Part shown: in pieces, positions 16,934 through 25,525 of the stretch | Position numbering within the stretch: the stretch's first letter is position 1 | Layout of the letters: each line of letters begins with the position of its first letter | Source of the DNA: Syntrophobacteraceae bacterium | GTDB lineage: Bacteria > Desulfobacterota > Syntrophobacteria > Syntrophobacterales > Syntrophobacteraceae | Length of the DNA stretch: 64,000 nt | Direction of reading: 5' to 3' | Assembly: GCA_025453975.1 (NCBI GenBank) | Contig: JALOPI010000036.1 | Location: 1 to 64,000 of the forward strand | Program-made: the position numbers and the translations under genes | The notes under the pieces: generated by a model | What the model saw: only the letters and a program-made list of their open reading frames with translations | Databases searched by the model: none | Told to the model about the DNA's origin: nothing

Positions 16934-16999
16934 CTTTCCGTCAGTTCGACCGAAGCGAGAAGTCCTGAGATCCCTCACATTCGTTCGGGATGACGGAGG
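16934..16999. repeat. Intergenic imperfect inverted repeat, copy C, inside the trp operon
   Basis: Left arm CCGTCAGTTCGACCGAAGCG; right arm on the other strand begins CTCCGTCATCCCGAACGAA. It is the same family as 5835-5932 and 12064-12141. It lies in the 332-base space between trpG and trpD (16802-17133). Nothing else recognisable is present in that space. Confidence 0.6.
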
Positions 17000-17133
17000 C
17001 AAAAATCCGAGCCGTTGGCAGCATGACGACATCATGCCACCTTGCGGGAAGGACCGGCTGGAGTCCCGGCCCAAAGGGGATCCACTGGGCCTCGACGAGG
17101 AGGGTCACCCCCGCGGCGTCATCCGGCCTGTGA

Positions 17134-17727
17134 TCAGGCCGTCAGCTTCAGGTCGGCCCCCTGGGTGATTTCAAGAAAGTTCCGGAGCAGCCGTTTGCCC
17201 ACCTGGGTCATGATGGACTCGGGGTGGAACTGGATGCCCTCGGTGGGATGCTCGAGGTGTCGAACACCCATGATTTCGCCGTCCTCGGCCTCGGCCGTGA
17301 TCTCCAGGCATCCCGGAAACCCTTCCCGGGACACCGCCAGGGAATGGTACCGCATGGCCTGAAAGGGGCTTCGAATCCCACGGTAGATCCCTTTCCCGTC
17401 GGCGGATACGCTCGAAGTTTTACCGTGCATCAACTGCCTGGCCGACACCACCTTTCCCCCGAAAGCGGCCCCGATGGCCTGATGTCCAAGACAGACTCCC
17501 AGGATGGGAACGATGCCCGACAGGCGCCGGATCAGATCGATGGAGATCCCTGCCTTGTCAGGGCTGCGGGGGCCTGGGGAAATGACGATGCCCTGGGGAT
17601 TCCAGCTCGTCACCTCCTCCACCGTGGCGGCGTCGTTGCGAACCACTCGAACTTCCGCCCCCAGCATTTGAAGGTACTGGACCAGGTTGTAGGTGAAAGA
17701 ATCGTAATTGTCGATCATGGCGATCAT
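17134..17727 (-). CDS. trpG: Anthranilate synthase glutamine amidotransferase component
   Basis: Supplies ammonia from glutamine to TrpE, 197 residues. Class I amidotransferase triad: Cys79 (LGVCLGHQAIG), His168 and Glu170 (QFHPES). It starts IDNYDSFTYNLVQY, the standard TrpG/PabA beginning. The ATG at 17727 overlaps the trpE stop. It could also serve para-aminobenzoate synthesis, as PabA/TrpG proteins sometimes do, but the operon points to tryptophan. Confidence 0.96.
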   Translation of the reverse strand: MIAMIDNYDSFTYNLVQYLQMLGAEVRVVRNDAATVEEVTSWNPQGIVISPGPRSPDKAGISIDLIRRLSGIVPILGVCLGHQAIGAAFGGKVVSARQLMHGKTSSVSADGKGIYRGIRSPFQAMRYHSLAVSREGFPGCLEITAEAEDGEIMGVRHLEHPTEGIQFHPESIMTQVGKRLLRNFLEITQGADLKLTA

Positions 17728-19205
17728 GACGCGCCTCCCTGCCGGATGAGCTGAAGAGCCCTCTGAATGGCCATGGCCTTGCTCACCGTTTCCACCCGCT
17801 CGCGCTCGGGGTCCGAATCCGCCACGATTCCGGCCCCTGCCCGTACCGTCAGACAGCCGTCCTGGATACAGGCGGTGCGAATGGTGATGGCCAGATCCAT
17901 ATTGCCCGTGAACGAAATGTAACCGATGGCCCCCCCATAGGGTCCCCGGGGGGCCTGCTCCAGCTCGGCGATGATTTCCATGGCCCGGATCTTGGGCGCC
18001 CCGCTCAGGGTTCCGGCCGGGAAGGTGGCCCGGATGAGGTCCCAGGCATCGCACCCGGTCTTCAGATCGCATGTGATGTTGGAGACCAGGTGCATCACGT
18101 GGGAGTACCGCTCCACCACCATGAGGTCCGTCACCTGCACGGACCCGATCTCGGCGACGCGCCCGAGATCGTTACGCCCCAGGTCCACCAGCATCAGGTG
18201 CTCGGCCCGCTCCTTGGGATCCTGGAGCAGCTCGTCGGCAAGGTGCCGGTCCTCCTGCTCCGTCCCGCCCCGAGGTCGGGTTCCCGCGATGGGCCGGAGG
18301 GTGGCCACGCGATTCTCCAAACGCACCATGGTCTCGGGAGACGAGCCCACCAGAACCACATCATCCAGGTGCATGAAAAAGAGATAAGGCGACGGGTTGA
18401 TGTAGCGCTGGGCACGGTAGAGCCACCAGGGATGGATGGATTCCCGGCACACGAAGGGCTGGGAGAGGACGGCCTGGATGACGTCGCCGGCGCCGATATA
18501 CTCCTTGACGCGTCGCACCTGGGATCGAAACCCTTCGGCATCGACGGGGGCTTCCAGCTGGCACGCTCCCTCCAGCTTGCCGGGAGGCTCCGCCAGGCAT
18601 TGACTCAGCTCACCCTGCATGGAATCGATGGAGGCCAAAGCCGCTTCGTAGGATTCCTCCGGGGCCGCGCCGTTGAGGAATGCGTAGGAGACCAGGGCCA
18701 GAGTGTGCCGCACGTTGTCGAAAATGAAGAGACGGTCCGGAAGAATGAATCGAGCCAGGGGAGCCCGGCCATCGTGGTGCACGGGGATGGATTCGAAAAA
18801 GGACACCGACTCGTAGGTCAGGTAGCCCACCAGTCCCCCCCAGAAGCGCGGCAGCTCGGGGAGAGTCACGGGCTTGAACTGGCCCATGAACGAGCGCAGC
18901 ACCGCCAGGGGATCGCCGCCGTGCTCGATGGCTGTCGTCTCATCGCCACTCTGGATCTCCACGCGGTCCCGGAAGACCCGAAGGATGGCCCGGGCCGAAG
19001 CCCCCAGAAAGCTGTAACGGCCCCACCGCTCCCCCCCTTCGACGCTTTCCAGGAGAAAGACCGGCCCCTCCTCGCGGTACACCTTGGCCAGCACCGAAAG
19101 AGGCGTCTCCGTGTCCGCCAGGATCTCGCGGCAGACCGGGATGACGTTCCCACGCCGGGCCAGGCTCATGAATTGATCCCTTTCGGGAAACGATCGCAAT
19201 CTCAT
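17724..19205 (-). CDS. trpE: Anthranilate synthase component I
   Basis: Chorismate-binding subunit, 493 residues. The C-terminal catalytic domain shows YINPSPYLFFMHL, GSSPETMVRL, IAGTRPRGGTEQED, LMLVDLGRNDLGRVA and GTLSGAPKIRAMEII. The N-terminal domain has FLLESVEGGERWGRYSFLG, which carries the LLES-type tryptophan feedback site. ATG 19205 follows a GAGGGGGGG ribosome site; the frame remains open upstream as an antisense shadow of aroF. It is 17 bases downstream of aroF and overlaps trpG. Confidence 0.97.
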   Translation of the reverse strand: MRLRSFPERDQFMSLARRGNVIPVCREILADTETPLSVLAKVYREEGPVFLLESVEGGERWGRYSFLGASARAILRVFRDRVEIQSGDETTAIEHGGDPLAVLRSFMGQFKPVTLPELPRFWGGLVGYLTYESVSFFESIPVHHDGRAPLARFILPDRLFIFDNVRHTLALVSYAFLNGAAPEESYEAALASIDSMQGELSQCLAEPPGKLEGACQLEAPVDAEGFRSQVRRVKEYIGAGDVIQAVLSQPFVCRESIHPWWLYRAQRYINPSPYLFFMHLDDVVLVGSSPETMVRLENRVATLRPIAGTRPRGGTEQEDRHLADELLQDPKERAEHLMLVDLGRNDLGRVAEIGSVQVTDLMVVERYSHVMHLVSNITCDLKTGCDAWDLIRATFPAGTLSGAPKIRAMEIIAELEQAPRGPYGGAIGYISFTGNMDLAITIRTACIQDGCLTVRAGAGIVADSDPERERVETVSKAMAIQRALQLIRQGGAS

Positions 19206-19222
19206 GGCATCCCCCCCTCGTC

Positions 19223-20266
19223 TCAGGCGCTGCGCTGGATGTCCGCCGCATGGTCCCGGTACGGACTGAACATGCCGTGGATGGCATGAGCCTGCCGGCA
19301 TAGCTCGTGGAACTGATCGGGATAGAGCGACTGGGCCCCGTCGCTGAGAGCCGTTTCCGGGGCGTGGTGCACCTCCACCATGAGCCCTTGGGCACCCACC
19401 GCCACAGCTGCGCGGCTCAGGGGGATCACCTGGCTCCGGCGGCCCGCGGCATGACTCGGGTCGGCGATGATCGGCAGATGGCTCTCCTTCTGCACCACGG
19501 GGATGGCGGAAAGATCGAGGGTGTTGCGGCTGTGGTGGGCGAAGGTGCGCACCCCGCGCTCGCAGAGGATGACCTGCGTGTTGCCGCCCTCCATGATGTA
19601 CTCTGCCGCCATGAGCCACTCCTCGATGGTGGCCGAAAGTCCGCGCTTGAGGAGAATGGGCTTTCCGGCACGGCCGGCCCGCCGCAGCAGGCTGAAGTTC
19701 TGCATGTTCCGGGCTCCGATCTGGATCACGTCGGCATAAGCCTCCACAAGGTCGAACACCTCATGGTCCATGGCTTCGGTCACCACCGGCATGCCCGTCT
19801 CCTCGCGGACATGGGCCAGGATCCGCAGGCCCTCCTCTCCCATACCCTGGAAGGCATAGGGTGACGTCCTGGGCTTGAAGGCGCCCCCGCGGAACAGCTG
19901 AGCCCCGGCCTTCTGAACGTGTCTGGCGATGGTCAGGGCCTGCTCGTCGCTCTCGATGGCGCATGGACCGGCGATGATGGTGAGATGCCCGTTCCCGATC
20001 TCCGCGTCGCCCACCCGGACCACCGTGTCCTCCACCTGGAATTCGCGGCTCACCAGCTTGAACGGGCGAGTGACGGGGATGACCTCCTTGACTCCCTCAA
20101 GCCCCAGAAACATGGATGCGTCCACGGCCCCGTGATTGTGGAGCACTCCAATGGCCACCCTCTGCCCGCCAGGAATGGGCCGGGCCGTGTACCCCCTGGC
20201 CTCGATGGCCCCCACCACGGCGTCGATCTCCGCTGCCGTCGCCAGCTGATCCATCACGATGAGCAT
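19223..20266 (-). CDS. aroF: 3-deoxy-7-phosphoheptulonate (DAHP) synthase, type I-beta with regulatory domain
   Basis: First shikimate-pathway enzyme (PEP plus erythrose 4-phosphate), 347 residues from ATG 20266, 6 bases after AGGAGGAG. An N-terminal ferredoxin-like domain (residues 1-75, [14 protein letters not shown]) is followed by the barrel with [41 protein letters not shown] and [15 protein letters not shown]. This resembles the Thermotoga-type enzyme whose N-terminal domain binds aromatic amino acids. Being first in the trp unit and behind trpL, its expression should follow tryptophan supply. Confidence 0.96.
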   Translation of the reverse strand: MLIVMDQLATAAEIDAVVGAIEARGYTARPIPGGQRVAIGVLHNHGAVDASMFLGLEGVKEVIPVTRPFKLVSREFQVEDTVVRVGDAEIGNGHLTIIAGPCAIESDEQALTIARHVQKAGAQLFRGGAFKPRTSPYAFQGMGEEGLRILAHVREETGMPVVTEAMDHEVFDLVEAYADVIQIGARNMQNFSLLRRAGRAGKPILLKRGLSATIEEWLMAAEYIMEGGNTQVILCERGVRTFAHHSRNTLDLSAIPVVQKESHLPIIADPSHAAGRRSQVIPLSRAAVAVGAQGLMVEVHHAPETALSDGAQSLYPDQFHELCRQAHAIHGMFSPYRDHAADIQRSA

Positions 20267-20340
20267 TTCGATCTCCTCCTCGATCCTGTTCCGTTTCGAT
20301 TCATCCGCCTTTTCCGCTTCGGTGTATCCCCGCAAAATGA

Positions 20341-20379
20341 AAGGGGGGGCGCGGGATGACCCCCACGACCCCCCAGTGG
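20341..20379 (-). terminator. G/C-run hairpin with T-rich tail between trp attenuator and aroF
   Basis: On the minus strand a run of G residues can pair with CCCCCCC (20342-20348), followed by TTTTCATTTT. It lies after the 14-bp trp hairpin and may be the actual RNA-release point or a second terminator. Several pairings are possible, so the exact structure is uncertain. Confidence 0.4.
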
Positions 20380-20386
20380 AAATGGA

Positions 20387-20418
20387 AAGGACCGTGGGCC
20401 AGGTGGCCCACGGTCCTT
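20387..20418 (-). terminator. trp attenuator hairpin
   Basis: A perfect 14-bp stem (20387-20400 with 20405-20418) and 4-base loop, followed on the minus strand by TTTCCATTTCC. It lies 34 bases beyond the trpL stop and about 120 bases before aroF. The GGTGGC over the leader's Trp codons is complementary to GCCACC at the hairpin's loop side, giving a possible competing structure. Confidence 0.75.
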
Positions 20419-20452
20419 GATCTTCACACTCAGACTGACGATTCAGCTGCAG

Positions 20453-20533
20453 CTAGAGCCCGTCGGCACACCTCTTGCCCGTTCCACGCCACCAGCGCCA
20501 GAAGAGGTTGGTATTGCCGAAGTGCTCAAACAT
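20453..20533 (-). CDS. trpL: trp operon leader peptide
   Basis: A 26-codon frame on the minus strand, ATG 20533 to TAG 20453, too short for ordinary gene finding. Codons 12, 14 and 15 are Trp (LFWRWWRG at residues 10-17), three Trp among 26 residues when Trp is normally about 1 %. An AAGGTGAG ribosome site lies about 9 bases before the ATG. A TTGACA promoter lies upstream and a 14-bp terminator-like hairpin downstream, followed by aroF and trpEGDCF. By analogy with E. coli trpL, ribosome stalling at Trp codons would favour antitermination. Confidence 0.85.
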   Translation of the reverse strand: MFEHFGNTNLFWRWWRGTGKRCADGL

Positions 20534-20587
20534 GCCGTCACTCACCTTCCGTCAGAAAAACTCAATGCCTTCACCATCTCGCCTGCC

Positions 20588-20616
20588 CAATAAACCCAGG
20601 CCGATGAACATGTCAA
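20588..20616 (-). promoter_or_regulatory. Promoter of the trpL-aroF-trp operon
   Basis: Perfect TTGACA on the minus strand (20611-20616), 17-base spacer, TTATTG (20588-20593). It lies 17 bases beyond the stop of the upstream binding-protein gene and about 55 bases before the trpL start, the right place for an attenuator transcript. Confidence 0.65.
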
Positions 20617-20632
20617 GCTTTTTATTCAAAGC

Positions 20633-21823
20633 TCAGGGCTTCAACATGACCCATTTGCCCTTCTCCACCTTCACCATGACCATGGAGTCCGTCCCCAGTC
20701 CATTGTGGTCCTCGGGCGAGAGGTTGTAGATGCCGCTGACCCCGACGTAGCCATGGGTCTTCTCGATGGCGGCCCTCAGGGGCTCGGCTTGGGAGCCCAC
20801 CTCGCGCAGGGCGTTGGACAGAAGAAAGATGGCATCCCAGGCGTAGCCCGAATGGGTGTTGATGGGGTACTGCTTGTCGTAGTCGTATTCCTCGCTGTAA
20901 AGCTTGATGAACTCCTGGATGACCGCTTTCTGGGGATCGGAATCCGGGAGCTGATCCACTACCATGAGCTTGGTGGACGGCATGATGCTGCCTTCGGCCG
21001 CCTCGCCCGCCAGCTCGATGTACTTCGGATCGGGCTGTCCGTGGCACTGAGCCAGGGGGATGGTCAGCCCCAGCTGCTTCACATTCCTGGCGACGCGAGC
21101 CCCGGCAGGCCCGATGGTCCAGCAGATGAGGGCCTGTGCACCCGTCTCCCGTGTCTTGATGATCTGAGGCGTCATGTCTGTATCCGACACGGCGAACACT
21201 TCCCGCGAGACAATCTCGATGCCGAATTCGGGGGCCAGTTGCTCGAGCCATGCCAGACCGTCTTTCCCAAAGCCGTCCGATGCCGTCAGCAGAGCCACCC
21301 TGGTCATGTTCCGGGACTTCAGGTAGTCATAAATCGTTTTCACCGCCACCGAAGTGCGCTGGGGGGTCTTGAACGTCCAGTGGAAAGGCCCGAACTTGCC
21401 TCCGGCGATGACCGGATCCCCGCCAATGGTCATGATGACGGGCACGTGGGCCGTGTCCTCGAAATAGGGCTTCACCGCCAGCCCCTCGTCTGTGCGGGTG
21501 GGCCCGATGACCGCCACGACCTTCTCCTTCTCGACAAGCCTTTTGGCCTCCATCAAGGCCTTGGTGGGCTCGCTCTCGGTGTCGCCCACCACGAGGTCGA
21601 GCTTTCTCCCGTTGATGCCGCCGGTCTTGTTGATCCGATCCACCACCATCTGTGCCACCAGCTTCGTCGGGGTGCCGATGGTCGCGGCGGGTCCGGACAG
21701 CGCGAAAAAGGCCCCCACCCGGATCGGTTGATCCTCAGCGCCCGCCGCCGGCATGACACCGGAAAACAGAAGCGTGACCCCCACCAGACACGCCGTCAGC
21801 CCTGTCCATTTTCCAGACTGCAT
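20633..21823 (-). CDS. Liv-type ABC transporter periplasmic substrate-binding protein
   Basis: 396 residues with a Sec signal peptide (LTACLVGVTLLFSGVMPAAGA, cleavage near residue 29), then the type I periplasmic-binding fold: IRVGAFFALSGPAATIGTP, VVDRINKTGGINGRKLDLV, VVAVIGPTRTDEGLAV and NTHSGYAWDAIFLLSNAL. The family binds branched-chain amino acids, aromatic acids or related carboxylates. AGGAGGATGG precedes the ATG. It is downstream of a PaaK-type CoA ligase in the same direction, suggesting uptake and activation of an aryl or acyl acid. No permease genes adjoin it. Confidence 0.92.
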   Translation of the reverse strand: MQSGKWTGLTACLVGVTLLFSGVMPAAGAEDQPIRVGAFFALSGPAATIGTPTKLVAQMVVDRINKTGGINGRKLDLVVGDTESEPTKALMEAKRLVEKEKVVAVIGPTRTDEGLAVKPYFEDTAHVPVIMTIGGDPVIAGGKFGPFHWTFKTPQRTSVAVKTIYDYLKSRNMTRVALLTASDGFGKDGLAWLEQLAPEFGIEIVSREVFAVSDTDMTPQIIKTRETGAQALICWTIGPAGARVARNVKQLGLTIPLAQCHGQPDPKYIELAGEAAEGSIMPSTKLMVVDQLPDSDPQKAVIQEFIKLYSEEYDYDKQYPINTHSGYAWDAIFLLSNALREVGSQAEPLRAAIEKTHGYVGVSGIYNLSPEDHNGLGTDSMVMVKVEKGKWVMLKP

Positions 21824-21914
21824 GGTCCATCCTCCTGTTGACGTTTAGAATTTCGGGTTATGGATTACGAGCTTCGAATGGCATGCATGGAGCCGCTGGC
21901 TTCATCTCGGCGGC

Positions 21915-23213
21915 TCAAGCTTCCGCCCCGCGATGGTCAAAAACCCGTCGGCTCTTCCTTTCGGTCCGGGGAAGCGTCCCATAGTCCAGGAGCTCGACCT
22001 GCGCTCGAACCAGGATCTGCTTGCGGATCTCCGCCCCTATGGCCTCGGCCAGGTCACGATCCGTGTCGGGAGAATCCGACTCCATCCGCTCGACCTTGAT
22101 GAGCATGTTGTCCCGGCCGTCCTCGCGCCGGAAGAGATGCACCTGGTATTCGCTGCCGACCCCGGGCATCCCCGAAAGGACGTGGTCGATCTGTCCCGGG
22201 TAGATGTTGACGGCTCGGTAAATGAACATGTCGTCGCTCCGCCCCAGCAGGTGGTCATGCCTTGGCAGAGGGTTGCCGCAGCGGCAGGGCTCCGGAATCA
22301 GCCGCGTCAGGTCCCGGGTACGGTACCGGATGAGGGGCGAGGCCTCCTTGCGAAGAGTCGTCACCACCATCTCCCCCACCTCCCCCGGAGCCACGGGCTC
22401 CAGCGTCTCGGGATCGACCACTTCCAAAATGTAGTAATCGGCCCAGTAGTGGATCCCTTCGTGGGCGACACACTCGAGGCCCGTGCCCGGTCCGTAGAGC
22501 TCGGTCAGGCCGGGAATGTCGAAGTGATCCTCGACTCCCGTGATCTCGGCGATGCGGCGTCGCATGCGGCGACTGTGCCGCTCGGCCCCGAAAATGAACT
22601 TCTTGAGGGCCAGCTGGGACCGCAGATCCCGCTTCTCGATCTCCTCGGCGATGAGAAGCGCCATGGACGCCGTGGCGCAGAACACCGTGCTCTGCATGTC
22701 CACCAGCATCTGACAATGGATTTCGGTATTGGCGGGACCCACGGGAATGGCCATGGCGCCGAAGCGCTCGCAGCCCAGCTGAAAGCCGACTCCCGCCGTC
22801 CAGAGGCCATAGCCCACGGCGATCTGTACCCGGTCTTCCGAGGTCAGCCCGGCCATCTCATAGCACCGGGCAAACATATGGGCCCAGTCATCCAGGTCCT
22901 TGCGGGTGTAGGCCAGGACCTTGCGCTTTCCCGTCGTGCCCGAGGACGCGTGGACCCTGACGATGCGGTCGTGCGGAACCGCGCGGAGCGGGAAGGGGTA
23001 ACCTTCCTGGAGGTCCTGGGCCGTCGTGAAGGGCAGGCGCCGCAGGTCGTCCAGGGAACGGATCCGGTCTGGGGTAACCCCCGCCGCATCCAGCCTGCTC
23101 CGGTAGAATGGGCTATGGGTATGAGCATGGGCCACCGTCCACTGGAGTCCTTCCAGCTGGATCCGCTCCAGATGTGATCGATCGGCCCGCTCGGGCATGA
23201 ACGATTGAGGCAT
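21915..23213 (-). CDS. PaaK-family (phenylacetate-CoA ligase-like) AMP-forming CoA ligase
   Basis: 432 residues from ATG 23213, with AGGAGA 7 bases upstream. ATP-binding loop HASSGTTGKRKVLAYT (from residue 88), adenylation motifs FGAERHSRRMRRRI, GLTELYGPGTGLEC, YRTRDLTRLIPEPCRCG and GRSDDMFIYRAVNIYPGQI, and a PaaK-type C-terminal domain. It forms an acyl- or aryl-CoA thioester via an adenylate. Phenylacetate, indoleacetate or another aryl acid is possible; the substrate is not readable by eye. It is coupled with a Liv-type binding protein downstream. Confidence 0.92.
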   Translation of the reverse strand: MPQSFMPERADRSHLERIQLEGLQWTVAHAHTHSPFYRSRLDAAGVTPDRIRSLDDLRRLPFTTAQDLQEGYPFPLRAVPHDRIVRVHASSGTTGKRKVLAYTRKDLDDWAHMFARCYEMAGLTSEDRVQIAVGYGLWTAGVGFQLGCERFGAMAIPVGPANTEIHCQMLVDMQSTVFCATASMALLIAEEIEKRDLRSQLALKKFIFGAERHSRRMRRRIAEITGVEDHFDIPGLTELYGPGTGLECVAHEGIHYWADYYILEVVDPETLEPVAPGEVGEMVVTTLRKEASPLIRYRTRDLTRLIPEPCRCGNPLPRHDHLLGRSDDMFIYRAVNIYPGQIDHVLSGMPGVGSEYQVHLFRREDGRDNMLIKVERMESDSPDTDRDLAEAIGAEIRKQILVRAQVELLDYGTLPRTERKSRRVFDHRGAEA

Positions 23214-23761
23214 CCCTGTTCTCCTGATTTCAGCATGGTCCAGGTGGGCTCGAGGGCGCAGCTCCGGGGCGGAGCCGACCACGGGCGTTCAAGTCCAGCT
23301 CCGCGTGCATGATCGACACTCTTTAACCGGTGTGCCAGGCCTGGAGCGCACGTTTCACCCTTATCACAAATCCGTCTCATTTCAAAAAATTTGAATGCGA
23401 TCGCCGCCCCCGCCGAGGGCTGAGTCAAGCACGCCGGGGGGGCCACCCAACGATTTCAAAGGCTTGATGATCAATAGCGCTCCGCCAGCCTTGTTCTAGA
23501 GGGCGAGGAGAGGGCTCGGCTCATCGACCATGCCCGTTCCAGCCCCGAGAAATCATGCTGACAGAGCCCTGGGAGATCCATACTGATCATTGAGAGAACC
23601 TCTTCTTCAGAGTTTCCCGCACGCTGCTCCATGCGGCGGCAACCATTCTTGCATGGGCGGGAGATTTTTCGCCCCTGCAAACGGCGGAAATGAAAGCCTT
23701 GACGACTCCGTCACAATGATACAAAGAGCATGGGTGACTCCGTCAGAATGGGAGGGACCGC
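23214..23761. other. 548-base intergenic region upstream of panE
   Basis: No supportable gene. It is the divergent space between the CoA-ligase unit and panE, with an AT-richer stretch near 23370-23400 and, at its right end, a TTGACG box and two near-identical 15-base repeats described separately. Short open frames here lack ribosome sites and coding character. Confidence 0.6.
23704..23750 (+). promoter_or_regulatory. Two direct repeats just upstream of panE
   Basis: GACTCCGTCACAATG (23704-23718) and GACTCCGTCAGAATG (23736-23750) differ at one base in 15 and are spaced 32 bases apart, about three helical turns. The second is preceded by T, making the small palindrome TGAC-TCC-GTCA. A TTGACG (23699-23704) precedes the first. 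They look like a tandem operator just before the panE ribosome site. Confidence 0.4.
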
Positions 23762-24754
23762 ATGGAAGGACATCATCGGAAGGATGAAGGCAGGGCTGAG
23801 GCCAGCATACTCGTCGTCGGCACGGGTGCCATCGGAGGCTTCTACGGTGCCAGGCTGGCTCAGGCCGGCGCTCGCGTGTCCGTCGTGGCCCGCTCGGACC
23901 ATGATCGGATTCGGGCCGGGGGGATCCATGTCCAGAGCGAGGGTGGAGACGTCCATTTCGAGCCCCGACAGGTCCTGCGCAGCGCCCGGGAATGCGACGG
24001 CCCCCCGGACATCGTGCTCGTGGCAACGAAGGTCATTCCGGGGGCGGACACAGCCGACCTGGTCCAGGGGGCGGTGGGCCCCGGGACTTCCATCCTGCTC
24101 ATCCAGAACGGCATCGACATCGAAGAGCCGGTGAGCCGGGCGTTTCCGGAAACGGAGATCCTGAGCGGTCTGGCCTTCATCGCGGCCAACCGCGTGGGTC
24201 CCGGGCGAATCCTGCACCTCGATTACGGCCGCCTCACACTGGGCCGTTACCCATCGGGCCCTTCACGGAAAGCCGAAATGATCTGTTCCCTGCTGGAATC
24301 GGTCGGGGTTCCGTGCCTCGTGACCGAAGACGTGGTGACGGCCCGATGGCAGAAGCTGGTCTGGAACGCACCCTTCAACCCCATCTCGGTCCTGGCCGGC
24401 GGGGTCGACACCCAGGCCATCCTGGGCTCCGAAGAGCTCACGAGAGTCGCCCGCGCCGTGATGGAGGAGGTCTGTCGGCTGGCCGCCGCCGTCCAACATC
24501 CCCTCTCCTCCGACGTCATCGATCAGAACATCGACGGCACGCGGGCCATGAAGCCTTACAAGACGAGCATGCTGCTGGACTATGAGAACGGCAGGCCCAT
24601 GGAGGTGGAGGCCATCCTCGGCAACGCCGTCCGACTGGCGCGATCCAACGGCGTGCCTGCTCCACACCTGGAAACCCTGTACGCACTTCTCCACCTCGTG
24701 AACCTCAAGGGGGACATCGAGAGGCACCATCGATCGATGGGCCGGCAGGATTGA
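23762..24754 (+). CDS. panE: 2-dehydropantoate 2-reductase-family protein (PanE/ApbA)
   Basis: NADPH-dependent ketopantoate reductase of the pantothenate/CoA pathway, 330 residues. Rossmann motif ILVVGTGAIGGFYGARLAQAG (start near residue 16), then VLVATKVIPG, LIQNGIDIEEP, and the catalytic Lys in ARWQKLVWNAPFNPIS; substrate residues lie in YKTSMLLDYENGRPMEVEAI. GGGAGGGACCGC precedes the ATG. Paralogues of this family act on other 2-oxo acids, so the pantothenate role is likely but not proven. It stands alone in its transcript. Confidence 0.9.
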   Translation: MEGHHRKDEGRAEASILVVGTGAIGGFYGARLAQAGARVSVVARSDHDRIRAGGIHVQSEGGDVHFEPRQVLRSARECDGPPDIVLVATKVIPGADTADLVQGAVGPGTSILLIQNGIDIEEPVSRAFPETEILSGLAFIAANRVGPGRILHLDYGRLTLGRYPSGPSRKAEMICSLLESVGVPCLVTEDVVTARWQKLVWNAPFNPISVLAGGVDTQAILGSEELTRVARAVMEEVCRLAAAVQHPLSSDVIDQNIDGTRAMKPYKTSMLLDYENGRPMEVEAILGNAVRLARSNGVPAPHLETLYALLHLVNLKGDIERHHRSMGRQD

Positions 24755-24896
24755 TCCGTGCGAATCTTGAATGGGGAGCTGAGTGCATTCCCGCGGGGGC
24801 GGTTCAGCGAGCTCGGATGTCAACCCTGGCGAACCTTGACGATCACCAGGGTCACATCCCGTGGCCGGAATCAGAAGGGTGACGCAACCACCCTCA

Positions 24897-25088
24897 TTAG
24901 ATCCCACCCATGTTTTGAGCGCGATACTTCTTGACCGTGTCCTCGTCAACGAGCTCGCGAACCTTCAAAAGACACTGGTCATCCAGGCAGGCCTTGGACC
25001 AGATGGTTGGTATGACCTCCGTGATCAACCGCTTCTGGTCCTCCACACTCAGCCCCATCACCGCTGCCTTCAATTCTTGAAATGTCAT
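24897..25088 (-). CDS. Small conserved-looking protein, 63 residues, unknown function
   Basis: A very strong ribosome site (AAAAGGAGGGAG) lies about 5 bases before the ATG, which makes this short frame credible. The sequence is helical, with VEDQKRLITEVIPTIW and a CLDDQC Cys pair near residues 34-39. No membrane segment or signal. It converges on panE. I cannot assign a function; the two cysteines could bind metal or form a disulfide. Confidence 0.7.
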   Translation of the reverse strand: MTFQELKAAVMGLSVEDQKRLITEVIPTIWSKACLDDQCLLKVRELVDEDTVKKYRAQNMGGI

Positions 25089-25525
25089 CGATCTCCCTCC
25101 TTTTAAAGGTTCTCCAAAGCTCGATCCCCATGCCCCTCACTGCCACGGCCGATCACACCGGCGGCATTTCGGCATGGCCGGCCCGGTGACGGCCGCCTCA
25201 CCGTCAGCATACCACCCCACCAGTACCAAATCTCCACAAGGTTCAAATTAAGGCGACCCACGGTCAAAGGCAACCGTACCGCCGGCAGCGCCGGCAAGCT
25301 CATGGGGACCTGACGTCAGCTCATCCGCCCGGATCAGAGCCGACCGTCCCGTCCTGCCTGCCCGCCGGCAAGCGTGCTCGCGTGTAAAACCGCTGGCATT
25401 TCGCCCGGGAATGAAGGATATATTCCCTCGCACTGGGGTGAATGCCCTCCGGGCCTTCTCTCGATCCGTGCTCACATGGAATCGCATCCACGGTTCGTCG
25501 ACTCAAAGGGCGGCTAGGTCTCGTG
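25089..25525. other. 437-base intergenic region upstream of the inositol-phosphate synthase gene
   Basis: Divergent space between the 63-residue gene and ino1. A small inverted repeat (GGGAAT...ATATTCCC, 25407-25427) is visible; no strong promoter, riboswitch or gene was recognised. Confidence 0.5.

Noticed and set aside
20465-20478. A GG-N10-GC sigma-54-like element on the plus strand
   Set aside because: It lies inside trpL on the opposite strand with no gene to drive; such spacing occurs by chance in GC-rich DNA.
25100-25525. A riboswitch upstream of ino1
   Set aside because: Only a small isolated inverted repeat is visible; no known aptamer core was found.
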